From CAVRCA01 sp965218045 (lineage in GTDB: Bacteria > Pseudomonadota > Alphaproteobacteria > Acetobacterales > Acetobacteraceae), in contig CBDCJX010000011.1 in the NCBI GenBank assembly GCA_965218045.1, positions 186,001 to 250,000 of the forward strand: a stretch of DNA of 64,000 nucleotides, read 5' to 3'. Below the pieces are notes generated by a model. The model was given only the letters and a program-made list of their open reading frames with translations. It was not told the DNA's origin and did not search any database. Below are positions 1-7,758 of the stretch, in pieces; within the stretch, counting starts at the first letter, position 1, and every line of letters starts with the position of its first letter. The translations under genes and the position numbers were made by a program.

Positions 1-657
1 GGTCTGGTGGGGGCGGACGGGGCGACGCATGCGGGCTCGTTCGACATCGCCTATCTCGGCTGCCTGCCGGGGATGGTGCTGATGGCGCCGGCCGACGAGG
101 CCGAGCTGGTGCACATGGTGGCGACGGCGGCGGCGATCGACGATCGGCCGAGCGCGTTGCGCTACCCGCGCGGCGAGGGGACGGGGGTGGCGCTGCCGAG
201 TGCCGCGGAGGTGCTGGCGCTGGGGCGCGGGCGGGTGCTGCGCGAGGGCAACTCGGTGGCGATCCTCTCGCTCGGCACGCGGCTGGGCGAGGCGTTGCGG
301 GCGGCCGACGAGCTGGCGGCGCGCGGGCTGCCGGCGACGGTGGCCGACGCGCGCTTCGCCAAGCCGCTGGACACCGCACTGATCGAGCAGCTGGCGCGGC
401 ACCACGCGGTGCTGATCACCATCGAGGAGGGCGCGGCGGGCGGCTTTGGCGCGGCGGTGATGCACCATCTGGCGTGGCGCGGCCTGCTCGATGGCGGGCT
501 GAAGTTCCGCCCGATGACCTTGCCCGACCGCTTCATCGACCACGACAGCCAGCCGCGCCAGCTCGCCGAGGCCAAGCTCACCCACGCCGACATCACCAAC
601 GCGGCACTCGGCGCGTTGGGTGTGCCGCAGGTCCAGCTCGGCGTGGCCAGCGCCTGA
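1..657 (+). CDS. dxs: 1-deoxy-D-xylulose-5-phosphate synthase, C-terminal part
   Basis: This is the 3' end of dxs; the start lies outside the window. The enzyme condenses pyruvate and glyceraldehyde-3-phosphate in the first step of the MEP isoprenoid pathway, using thiamine diphosphate in the cytoplasm. The 218 visible residues begin inside the transketolase pyrimidine-binding domain, at the family's conserved GLVGADGATHAGSFD segment, and continue through the C-terminal transketolase domain, which includes a TIEEGAAGGFG stretch typical of DXS. The reading frame is open to the left edge. tlyA follows after 13 nt in the same direction, an arrangement known in many alphaproteobacteria, so the two are probably cotranscribed. 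Confidence 0.96.
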   Translation, partial: GLVGADGATHAGSFDIAYLGCLPGMVLMAPADEAELVHMVATAAAIDDRPSALRYPRGEGTGVALPSAAEVLALGRGRVLREGNSVAILSLGTRLGEALRAADELAARGLPATVADARFAKPLDTALIEQLARHHAVLITIEEGAAGGFGAAVMHHLAWRGLLDGGLKFRPMTLPDRFIDHDSQPRQLAEAKLTHADITNAALGALGVPQVQLGVASA

Positions 658-670
658 GCTTGCCGCGCCG

Positions 671-1435
671 ATGCCCAAAGCGGCCAGGTCGCGTGCCGAC
701 CAGTTGCTGATCGAGCGGGGGTTGGCCGAGAGCCGCGCCCGGGCGCAAGCGATGATTCTGGCCGGAGTGGTCTTCGCCGGCGAGCGCCGGGTGGAGAAGT
801 CGGGCGAGGCGCTGCCCCCGGAGACACCGCTCGAGGTTCGCGGCTCGTCCCTGCCTTGGGTGTCGCGCGGCGGCCTCAAGCTCGATCACGGAATGCGGCA
901 TTTCGGGCTGTCGGCCTCGGGGCGGGTTTGCCTCGACCTCGGCGCCTCGACGGGTGGGTTCACCGACGTGCTGCTGGTGGGGGGTGCGGCGCGCGTTCAC
1001 GCCGTGGATGTCGGACATGGCCAGCTCGCCTGGAAGCTGCGCACCGATCCGCGCGTGGTCGTGCACGAGCGAACGAACGCGCGCTATCTGACGGCGAAAA
1101 CCGTCCCCGACCCGATTGAGGCCCTGGTGTGCGATGCGAGCTTCATCGGGCTGTCCACCCTGTTACCGGCGCCGCTTGAGCTGTGCGCGCCGAGCGCCTG
1201 GGCGATCGCCCTGATCAAGCCGCAATTCGAGGCCGGTCGCAGCGCCGTCGGCAAACGTGGGGTGGTGCGTGACCCCGCCGTGCATCAGATGACCTGCGAA
1301 CGAGTCGCCGCGTGGTGGGCGGCTCGCGGCAACTGGCGCGTGCTCGGGATCGTGCACAGTCCGATCACCGGGCCGGAAGGCAATCGCGAGTTTCTAATCG
1401 CCGCCGAGCGGGACGACGCCGCTCAGCCCGGCTGA
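671..1435 (+). CDS. tlyA: TlyA family rRNA methyltransferase / putative hemolysin
   Basis: A 254-residue protein with an N-terminal S4 RNA-binding domain (about residues 7-65) joined to an FtsJ-like SAM-dependent methyltransferase. The SAM motif LDLGASTGGFTD is at residues 88-99, preceded by the family motif VSRGGLKL at 64-71, and a KPQFEAG segment lies further on. TlyA proteins methylate 16S and 23S rRNA 2'-O positions in mycobacteria; the old name hemolysin A is historical. I chose the ATG 13 nt after the dxs stop because it gives the normal family N-terminus. The 3' end overlaps a small opposite-strand ORF by 13 nt. Confidence 0.93.
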   Translation: MPKAARSRADQLLIERGLAESRARAQAMILAGVVFAGERRVEKSGEALPPETPLEVRGSSLPWVSRGGLKLDHGMRHFGLSASGRVCLDLGASTGGFTDVLLVGGAARVHAVDVGHGQLAWKLRTDPRVVVHERTNARYLTAKTVPDPIEALVCDASFIGLSTLLPAPLELCAPSAWAIALIKPQFEAGRSAVGKRGVVRDPAVHQMTCERVAAWWAARGNWRVLGIVHSPITGPEGNREFLIAAERDDAAQPG

Positions 1436-1578
1436 AGCGACGAGCCGTTCAGTACCAGTTCGCGTTCCGACAGTTCAGCCAGCAGATACCAGACCCTGGC
1501 TGGCTCCATCGGCACCTCGGGATCATTGAGCAGCCGGTCGAGCTCGTCGAGCTTGTGCGCGTAATCCGTCTCGGTCAT
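1423..1578 (-). CDS. Small conserved-looking hypothetical protein (51 aa)
   Basis: An ATG-initiated ORF of 51 codons whose composition looks like real protein: acidic and leucine-rich, with a DELDRLLNDPEVPMEPARVW segment that would form two amphipathic helices. Its end overlaps the tlyA stop region by 13 nt in convergent orientation. I recall similar short proteins in Acetobacteraceae, sometimes auto-named after peptide chain release factor 1, but there is no release-factor GGQ domain here and I assign no function. Confidence 0.5.
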   Translation of the reverse strand: MTETDYAHKLDELDRLLNDPEVPMEPARVWYLLAELSERELVLNGSSLQPG

Positions 1579-1709
1579 CGGCCGCCTCCCGATCTCCACG
1601 TCCCAGGGTTCAAGCGTAACCGAAGCAACGTGGCAGTCTGATGGCGGTTTTGTCGATTGCTTAATAGTGACTTAACAGCCGGTTCGTTCGCTCGCCGATC
1701 ATGCGCGGC

Positions 1710-2255
1710 TCAGGCTTGCAAGGGTGCCTCTCCCTGCGCTTGCCGCCGGCCCTGCCAGAGCGCCACGAAGTCGATCGGCTGTAGCAGCACGGGGGGGAAA
1801 CCGCCCTCCCGGGTGATGTCGGAGAGGATGTTGCGAGCGAACGGGAACAGGATGCGGGGGCACTCCACCAGCAGCACCGGTTCGATCGCGTTGTCCGGCA
1901 GGTTGGACAGGGTGAACACGCCGGCATAGGCGAGTTCGGCCACAAACACCGTTGGTGCACTGGCGGATGACCCGGCCTCGGGACCGCCATCGCTCGCCTG
2001 ACCGTTCCCCGCGCCTTGCACCGGCTCGCGAGCCTCGGCGCGGATCATCAATGTCACTTCGTAGACGTGCTGGTTCTCTTGCAGCCGGCGGGCATTCACG
2101 TCGAGGTTGATGTTCACCTGCGGCTGCGCGCGAAGCTGTGTGTAGATGGCCGGCGCATTCGGAACCTCGAAGGATAAGTCCTTCACGTACTGGATGTTCA
2201 CCATCAGCGGCGGAGTTTGCGCCTGGTCCTGCGGGCCGGGTGTTGTCTCGGACAT
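1710..2255 (-). CDS. secB: Protein-export chaperone SecB
   Basis: SecB is a cytoplasmic homotetrameric chaperone that keeps precursor proteins unfolded and delivers them to SecA. The 181-residue product carries the family landmarks YVKDLSFEVPNAP at residues 23-35 and a CPRILFPFAR segment with FPPVLLQPIDF after it. Oddly, a low-complexity Gly/Ala/Ser/Glu insertion occupies about residues 76-101, between two core beta-strands, where E. coli SecB has only a short turn. The start is preceded by a purine-rich GGAGCGAG element. A minus-strand phosphatase gene begins upstream, but the 113-nt gap between them makes separate transcription possible. Confidence 0.95.
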   Translation of the reverse strand: MSETTPGPQDQAQTPPLMVNIQYVKDLSFEVPNAPAIYTQLRAQPQVNINLDVNARRLQENQHVYEVTLMIRAEAREPVQGAGNGQASDGGPEAGSSASAPTVFVAELAYAGVFTLSNLPDNAIEPVLLVECPRILFPFARNILSDITREGGFPPVLLQPIDFVALWQGRRQAQGEAPLQA

Positions 2256-2368
2256 GTCTCGCTCCGTCTCAATTCACAATCTGGATCGGCGCCACGCTCG
2301 CGCGGCGGGTAGCACGCCCCGTTCCCTCACGCCATTGCACTATTCGCGGGAGCCGTCGGCGAGCGGGG

Positions 2369-2923
2369 TCAAGCTTTCCAGATCAGTTCCTCGGGCGCCG
2401 GCGCGGTCGGATCGCAACGCAACCACTCGCCGTTCGCCACGCTGCGCCCGGTCATGCACAGGATGAAGCCCCAGTGGCTCACCACCAACGTGTCCTGCCA
2501 GTCGGGCAAGGCCGCCAGCTCGGCGCGGAACAGGGCCGCGCGAGCGATAATCAAGTCGCTGGGCTCCTCGACGGTCGGCCACCAGACCTCCTTGATAGCG
2601 CTGAAATCGTGTTCGGGCCAGGCGAGCTCGAGTGCTGCCCGAGGAGCGCCGATGTCGCAGGCAAAGGAGTAGCGCTCCCGCACCATCGGGTTGATGAACA
2701 CCGGCACCCCCAACCGCTTGGCGATCGGCGCGACGGTCTGCAACGCGCGGGTATAGGGCGAGCAGACGACTCGGCTGATTCGCTCCCCGGCTAGCGCCAG
2801 CGACGCCGCCTCGGCCTGCTCCAGCCCCAACGCGGTTAGCTTGGGATCGACGATGCCGGGATCGCGCCGGGTGGCGGTGAAATGCAGGTTGAACTCGCTC
2901 TGGCCGTGCCGCAGCAGGATCAT
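2369..2923 (-). CDS. Histidine phosphatase family protein
   Basis: A 184-residue member of the phosphoglycerate-mutase-like branch of histidine phosphatases. The phosphoacceptor RHG motif is at residues 5-7 (His6), with the usual partners Arg59 (SPYTRA), Glu83 (RERY) and His150 (SHWGF). The protein is therefore probably catalytically competent, but the substrate cannot be read from the sequence. The frame stays open far upstream through the antisense of the Tim44-like gene. I placed the start at the ATG just before the LLRHG strand because that is where the family begins. Confidence 0.88.
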   Translation of the reverse strand: MILLRHGQSEFNLHFTATRRDPGIVDPKLTALGLEQAEAASLALAGERISRVVCSPYTRALQTVAPIAKRLGVPVFINPMVRERYSFACDIGAPRAALELAWPEHDFSAIKEVWWPTVEEPSDLIIARAALFRAELAALPDWQDTLVVSHWGFILCMTGRSVANGEWLRCDPTAPAPEELIWKA

Positions 2924-3038
2924 CCCCCGGCAATACCGGCGGGCCCTGCCGGCCGCAATCCCGCCGCGCTCGCGCACCCAGCCCGAGATTTGTTGTCTGG
3001 CGGCCCGGACGTCCCTATCTGTCGGCTTCGGGAGAGTG

Positions 3039-3701
3039 ATGATGGGCTCCAGCGGTTTTCCGATCGACCTGGTACTGTTCGCGATGATTGCGGGCTTCCT
3101 GGTGCTGCGGCTGCGCAGCATCCTGGGACGGCGCACTGGATTCGAGCGGCCCCAGGAGCAAACCCAGCCCGAGACGCCGACCGGTCCTACGATCGAAGCG
3201 CGCGCCGAACCGGCCGTGCCCGCGACAGACCGCGCGGTGCCTGACGCCGACAGTCCGGCGGGGGTTGCCCTGGCGCGGATGCACAAGATCGACCCCAATT
3301 TCGACCCGGCCCGCTTCCTGGACGGCGCCGAGCAAGCGTTCCGGATGATCGTCGAGGCGTTCGCCGCCGGCAATCGGGACACGCTGCGCAACCTGCTCTC
3401 CGACGAGACTTTTCGGAGCTTCGACGCCGCGATAGAGGCCCGCGAGGCCGCGCAACAGACGCAGCGGACCGAAATCCGGGCAATCAACGCGATGACAATC
3501 GAGACGGCCGAGCTGCGGGACGTGGTGGCGGCGATCACTGTGCGCTTCGTGTCCGACCAGATCGGCGTGACCACCGGACAGGACGGGCAGATCGTCGCCG
3601 GCGCCGACGCGGTCACCGAGATCACCGATCTCTGGACGTTCGAGCGTGATCTGACTGCCCGCGACCCGAGCTGGCGCCTGGTCGCCGCGCGGAGCGCCTG
3701 A
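3039..3701 (+). CDS. Tim44-like domain protein (TimA)
   Basis: A 220-residue protein with one N-terminal hydrophobic helix (residues 7-24, PIDLVLFAMIAGFLVLRL), a Pro/Glu-rich linker, and a C-terminal Tim44-like domain (about 85-217) containing RFLDGAEQAFRMIVEAFAAG. This is the bacterial relative of the mitochondrial Tim44 import motor component. Alphaproteobacterial TimA proteins are small membrane-anchored forms whose role is still poorly defined. Two adjacent ATG codons (3039, 3042) follow a GGGAGA element. In related genomes this gene commonly sits between secB and mltA-smr; here secB is nearby but mltA is not. Confidence 0.87.
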   Translation: MMGSSGFPIDLVLFAMIAGFLVLRLRSILGRRTGFERPQEQTQPETPTGPTIEARAEPAVPATDRAVPDADSPAGVALARMHKIDPNFDPARFLDGAEQAFRMIVEAFAAGNRDTLRNLLSDETFRSFDAAIEAREAAQQTQRTEIRAINAMTIETAELRDVVAAITVRFVSDQIGVTTGQDGQIVAGADAVTEITDLWTFERDLTARDPSWRLVAARSA

Positions 3702-3755
3702 CCGCGGCTCGCCGGGCTCTGGCCGGCGGCCCGACCCGCGCCCTAGACTGCGGCG

Positions 3756-4535
3756 ATGTCCGCAAGCAAGCTGCGTGTTGCTCTCTTCGTCACCTGCCTG
3801 GTCGACCTGCACCGGCCGACCGTGGGCTTCGCCGCCATTCGGCTGCTGGAACAGGCCGGCTGTCAGGTGGAGGTGCCCCGAACGCAGACCTGCTGTGGCC
3901 AGCCGGCCTATAACTCCGGCGACCGGGCGACCACACGGGACTTGGCGCGGGGCATCCTCGATACGTTCGGCGGGTTCGATTACGTCGTCGTGCCCTCCGG
4001 GTCGTGTGGCGGGATGCTGCGCCAGCACATGCCGCATCTGTTCGAGGACGACCCCAACTTGCGAGTCCGCGCCGACGCGCTGGCTTCACGCACCTACGAG
4101 CTGGTCAGCTTCCTCACCGAGGTGATGGGTATGACAACGCCCCCCGCGCGCGAGACCGGGGCGGTGTCGGTGACCTATCATGATGCCTGCGCCGGCCTGC
4201 GCGAGCTCGGCATCAAGCAGCAGCCGCGCCAGTTGCTGCGGGCGATGGGCGTGACGGTCGTCGAGATGGCCGAGCCGGAGATCTGCTGCGGCTTCGGCGG
4301 CACGTTCTGCGTGAAATATCCGGAGATCTCGACCCGCATGGCCGCCGACAAGACGCGCGGCATCGCCGCGACCGGTGCCGGGATGGTGCTGGCCGGCGAC
4401 ATGGGCTGCCTGCTCACCATCGCCGGCCGGCTCAGCCGCGAGGGCAGCCCGGTTGCGGCGCGGCACGTGGCCGAGGTGCTGGCCGACATGACCAACCAGG
4501 TGGCGCCGATCGGGCAGCCACGCGGAACCAGGTAG
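3756..4535 (+). CDS. lutA: LutA-type (Fe-S)-binding oxidoreductase subunit
   Basis: A 259-residue protein with two CCG (cysteine-rich) domains. The first has Cys46-Cys47-Gly and a conserved Cys84; the second has Cys145, Cys177-Cys178-Gly and Cys185. These cysteines bind Fe-S clusters in LutA, YkgE and GlcF-type proteins. With LutB and LutC it oxidises L-lactate to pyruvate. The lutB and lutC partners are 4 kb away on the other strand (8490-10597), so the set is split. The next gene starts 10 nt downstream in the same direction. Confidence 0.9.
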   Translation: MSASKLRVALFVTCLVDLHRPTVGFAAIRLLEQAGCQVEVPRTQTCCGQPAYNSGDRATTRDLARGILDTFGGFDYVVVPSGSCGGMLRQHMPHLFEDDPNLRVRADALASRTYELVSFLTEVMGMTTPPARETGAVSVTYHDACAGLRELGIKQQPRQLLRAMGVTVVEMAEPEICCGFGGTFCVKYPEISTRMAADKTRGIAATGAGMVLAGDMGCLLTIAGRLSREGSPVAARHVAEVLADMTNQVAPIGQPRGTR

Positions 4536-4545
4536 GAGAACGCAT

Positions 4546-5469
4546 ATGCGCATCGCGGTGATCGGGGCGGGCGGCGTCGGCGGCGTGTTCGGGGTGGCGC
4601 TCGCGCACGCCGGCGCGGACGTCACTTTCGTTGCTCGGGGCGCGCATCTGACAGCGATGCGCGAGCACGGGCTACGTATCGAGGGCGGTCGCGGCGAGAC
4701 GCATCTCAGACCAACGCAGGCGACCGACGATCCGGCGTCGATCGGGCCGGTCGATCTGGTGTTGTTCTGCGTCAAGCTGTGGGACGTGGAGCGCGCCGGG
4801 GAGCAGATCCGTCCCATCGTCGGGCCGCAGACGGCGGTTATCCCGCTGCAGAACGGCATCGATGCGAGCGCGCGTCTGGCGCCGATCCTGGGCGAAGGCG
4901 CGGTGATGGGCGGGGTGGCGCAGGTCAGCGCCGCGATCGCCGAACCCGGCGTGATCCGCCAGACCGGCACCTTGCAGCGATTGGTGTTCGGCGAGCGCGA
5001 CGGGAGCAGCAGCCCACGCGGCGAGCGCTTCCTCGCGCTGTGCCGGAAGGCGGGCTTCGACGCCACCCTGACCAACGACATCGAGCAGGCGCTGTGGCAG
5101 AAATTCGTGTTGCTGGTGGCGATGAGCAGCATCACCGCGGTGACCCGCCTGCCGGTCGGCAAGCTGCGCGACGACCCCGATCTCTGGGCGCTCTACGGGA
5201 CGGTGATGAACGAGGTCATCGCCGTGGGACGCGCGCGTGGCGTCTCGCTCGCGCCTGACCTCGCCGACAAGCTGCTGGACGGCGTGAAGGCGTTTCCGCC
5301 GACCGGCATGGCGTCGATGGCGGTCGATCTGATCCGCGGCAACCGGATCGAGCTGCCGTGGCTCGCCGGCGCGGCGGTGGCGCTGGGTCGCGAGCTCGGC
5401 GTGCCGACGCCGGCGACGGCCGCGTTGCACGCTGCGCTCAAGCCGTATGTCAATGGTGCGCCGGGCTGA
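4546..5469 (+). CDS. Ketopantoate reductase family protein (PanE/ApbA-like)
   Basis: A 307-residue NAD(P)-dependent 2-hydroxyacid-type reductase. The N-terminal Rossmann fold shows GxGxxG at residues 7-12, and Lys77 (CVKLWD) and Asn103 (LQNGID) occupy positions conserved in ketopantoate reductase. The C-terminal helical ApbA domain covers about residues 170-305. It could reduce ketopantoate, but genomes often hold several paralogues. Its position between lutA and a CoA-transferase/hydratase pair suggests a catabolic hydroxyacid substrate instead. The start follows an AGGAG element. Confidence 0.85.
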   Translation: MRIAVIGAGGVGGVFGVALAHAGADVTFVARGAHLTAMREHGLRIEGGRGETHLRPTQATDDPASIGPVDLVLFCVKLWDVERAGEQIRPIVGPQTAVIPLQNGIDASARLAPILGEGAVMGGVAQVSAAIAEPGVIRQTGTLQRLVFGERDGSSSPRGERFLALCRKAGFDATLTNDIEQALWQKFVLLVAMSSITAVTRLPVGKLRDDPDLWALYGTVMNEVIAVGRARGVSLAPDLADKLLDGVKAFPPTGMASMAVDLIRGNRIELPWLAGAAVALGRELGVPTPATAALHAALKPYVNGAPG

Positions 5470-5495
5470 ACCATACACCAGGGAGGAGGCCGATC

Positions 5496-6671
5496 ATGCG
5501 ACCGTTGGAAGGCGTGCGCGTCGTGGCGTTGGAGCACGCGGTCGCGGCGCCGATCTGCACGCGCCATCTGGCCGATCTCGGTGCCAGTGTCATCAAGGTC
5601 GAACGGCCCGGCGCGGGTGATTTCGCGCGCGGCTACGACGCCGCCGCGTTCGGCCAGTCGACCAATTTCGTCTGGCTCAATCGCGGCAAGCAAAGCATCA
5701 CCCTCGACGTGAAGCACCAGCGCGCCGCCGAGGTGCTCGACCGGATGGTGGCGCGCGCCGACGTGGTGGTGCAGAACCTGGCACCGGGCGCCGCCACGCG
5801 GCTCGGCTTGTCGCATGAAGTGCTGTCGCCGCGTTACCCCCGCCTCGTGGTGTGCGACATCTCTGGCTACGGCGAGAGCGGGCCGTACGCGCGGAAGAAG
5901 GCGTACGACCTGCTGATCCAGGCGGAAGCCGGCGTGATCAGCATCACCGGCACGGCGGAGCAGCCGTCCCGCGTCGGCGTCTCGCTCGCCGACATCGCCA
6001 CCGGCACGTACGCGCATCAGGGCATTCTCGCGGCACTGCTGCGTCGCGAGCGCGCCGGGATGGGCGCCTCGGTGAAGGTCGCGATGCTGGACGCGCTCGC
6101 CGAATGGATTCATTACCCGATGTACCGCGCCGCATACGGTCAAGTGCCGTGGGTGCGCGAGGCGGCCAGCAACCCGCTCGTCGCGCCGTATGGGGCGCAC
6201 CGCGCGGCGGACGGTCAGGTGATCTTCGGCCTGCAGAACGACCGCGAATGGGCCACGTTCGCGCGCGAGGTGCTGGGGCGGCCGGAGCTCATCGAGGACC
6301 CGCGTTACGCCACCAACAAGGCGCGCGTCGCCAACCGCGCGGAGGTGACGGCGATCATCGAGGCGCTGTTCACCACGATGAGCTCGGCCGACATCCTCGC
6401 GGTGCTCGATCGCGTGGGGATTGCCAACGGCCGGCTGAACGAGCCGATCGACGTGTGGAACCATGAGCAGCTCGCCGCCCGCGACCGCTGGCGCGAGGTG
6501 AACACGCCGGGCGGGCCGATCCGCGCGCTGCTGCCGCCTTTCACCTTCGGCGACTTCGAAGCTGCGATGGGCGACGTGCCCGCGCTGGGTGAGCACACCG
6601 ACACGGTGCTGCATGAACTCGGCTACGACACCGCCGAGATCGCCGAGCTGCACGCCAGCGGCGCGCTGTGA
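5496..6671 (+). CDS. CaiB/BaiF family (class III) CoA transferase
   Basis: A 391-residue family III CoA transferase, the group that moves CoA between carboxylic acids by ping-pong chemistry. The start is fixed by a GGGAGGAGG Shine-Dalgarno element and the family N-terminus RPLEGVRVVALEHAVAAP. The catalytic aspartate is probably Asp138 in the KKAYDLLIQAEAG segment, which matches the formyl-CoA transferase active site. The gene ends in a 4-nt GTGA overlap with the MaoC gene, so the two are translationally coupled and probably act in sequence on one acyl-CoA, as in mesaconyl-CoA or citramalyl-CoA-type pathways. The exact substrate is unknown. Confidence 0.92.
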   Translation: MRPLEGVRVVALEHAVAAPICTRHLADLGASVIKVERPGAGDFARGYDAAAFGQSTNFVWLNRGKQSITLDVKHQRAAEVLDRMVARADVVVQNLAPGAATRLGLSHEVLSPRYPRLVVCDISGYGESGPYARKKAYDLLIQAEAGVISITGTAEQPSRVGVSLADIATGTYAHQGILAALLRRERAGMGASVKVAMLDALAEWIHYPMYRAAYGQVPWVREAASNPLVAPYGAHRAADGQVIFGLQNDREWATFAREVLGRPELIEDPRYATNKARVANRAEVTAIIEALFTTMSSADILAVLDRVGIANGRLNEPIDVWNHEQLAARDRWREVNTPGGPIRALLPPFTFGDFEAAMGDVPALGEHTDTVLHELGYDTAEIAELHASGAL

Positions 6672-7171
6672 CGGAGTTCGACCCGGCGCAGCATCGGATG
6701 GTGCCGGCGCAGCGCTGGTTCGAGGATTTCAGCCTCGGCGAGCGCTTCGTGCTGCCCAGCCGGACGATGACCGAGGCGGTGTTCCTCGCCTTCCAGGCCG
6801 CCAGCGGCGACGCGCACCCGGTGCACTACGACGTGGAATACTGCCGCGCGCGGGGCATGCCGCATCTGCTGGCGCACGGGCTGCAAACTTTGGCGCAGAC
6901 CGCGCCGGGCGCTGGACTGTTTCCGTACTACGTCGAGGAATCGCTGGTCGGCTTCCTCGAACAAAGCAGCCGCTTCCACAAGCCGGTGTTTGCCAATGAC
7001 ACGACCTATCCCGCGTTGGAGGTGGTCGAACTCACGCCGGGCCGCAGCACCGGCGTGGTCGGCTTGCGCAGCACCGTGCACAACCAGCGGCGCGAACTCG
7101 TGCTGGAGGGCAGTCAGCGCTACCTGATCCGCAAGCGCCCGGTGGCCGAACCGGCTATCGCACACGCCTGA
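6668..7171 (+). CDS. MaoC-like hot-dog fold hydratase
   Basis: A 167-residue single hot-dog domain of the MaoC/R-specific enoyl-CoA hydratase family. The catalytic Asp48/His53 pair lies in ASGDAHPVHYD. The GTG start overlaps the preceding CoA transferase stop (GTGA). Proteins of this type next to family III CoA transferases include mesaconyl-CoA hydratases. It overlaps the 3' end of the opposite-strand smr gene by 17 nt. Confidence 0.88.
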   Translation: MTEFDPAQHRMVPAQRWFEDFSLGERFVLPSRTMTEAVFLAFQAASGDAHPVHYDVEYCRARGMPHLLAHGLQTLAQTAPGAGLFPYYVEESLVGFLEQSSRFHKPVFANDTTYPALEVVELTPGRSTGVVGLRSTVHNQRRELVLEGSQRYLIRKRPVAEPAIAHA

Positions 7172-7706
7172 GCAGCAGCCGCACCGAGCCGGGGTTGGCC
7201 GGGTGCGGGTGGGCCGCTCCCAGGATCAGCGGGCGGAGCTGCGGCAGGTTAAGCCAGAGCGGCAGTTCGCGCCGCAGCACGCCGCCCTCCTCGCCGCTGC
7301 CGCGCCCGGTGATCACCTCCACACAGCGCAGCCGATCGGCCTGGGCGCCCCGCAGAAACGCTTCCAGCGCATGATACGCACGCTGCGCGGTGCGCCCGTG
7401 CAGGTCGAGCGTGCGTTGCGCGGCGAGCTTGCCGGTTCGGAAACGCTGCCAGTTCGCGCGGTCGAGGCCGGGGGGCTGCGTGCCGGTGGTGACCGTGGGC
7501 AGTGCCGCGCGCGCCGGGCGGTGCGGCAGCGGTTCGGTCGGCGGCGCGGGGGTGGACGGGACAGGGGCGAGGCCGATCGGCGGCGGCTCTGGCAACGCCC
7601 GCCCGGCGAGTGGCCGAACGTGCCTTGCGTAATGCGCCCACTCCGCGCGATCGGCCTCCGTCAGCCGCGTGCGGGACTTCGAGGGAAAGCTTGATGCAGG
7701 AAGCAA
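7155..7706 (-). CDS. Smr domain protein
   Basis: A 183-residue protein with a Pro-rich N-terminal half and a C-terminal Smr (small MutS-related) domain at about residues 97-180. The hallmark LDLHG is at 100-104 and TGRG at 133-136. Smr domains are nucleases or nucleic-acid binders; stand-alone versions in proteobacteria are poorly characterised. The start is uncertain: the frame opens at a TTG without a clear ribosome-binding site, and no better in-frame ATG or GTG is seen before the conserved region. In relatives smr usually follows a Tim44-like gene and mltA, whereas here about 3.5 kb of catabolic genes lie between. Confidence 0.85.
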   Translation of the reverse strand: MLPASSFPSKSRTRLTEADRAEWAHYARHVRPLAGRALPEPPPIGLAPVPSTPAPPTEPLPHRPARAALPTVTTGTQPPGLDRANWQRFRTGKLAAQRTLDLHGRTAQRAYHALEAFLRGAQADRLRCVEVITGRGSGEEGGVLRRELPLWLNLPQLRPLILGAAHPHPANPGSVRLLLRRVR

Positions 7707-7758
7707 CGGAGCGAAAACCCGTGGCTCACCGACAAAGGCGAACTGCGGCGAGTGACAA

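Noticed and set aside
2924..3625. Upstream extension of the histidine phosphatase frame
   Set aside because: It runs antisense through the Tim44-like gene, has Ser/Arg-rich shadow composition and the family begins at the RHG strand.
3015..4037. 340-codon minus-strand frame
   Set aside because: Antisense shadow of the Tim44-like gene and lutA; Arg/Gly/His-rich composition typical of out-of-phase frames in GC-rich DNA.
5193..6653. 486-codon minus-strand frame
   Set aside because: Lies antisense to the CoA transferase, which has a clear family match, Shine-Dalgarno element and catalytic Asp.
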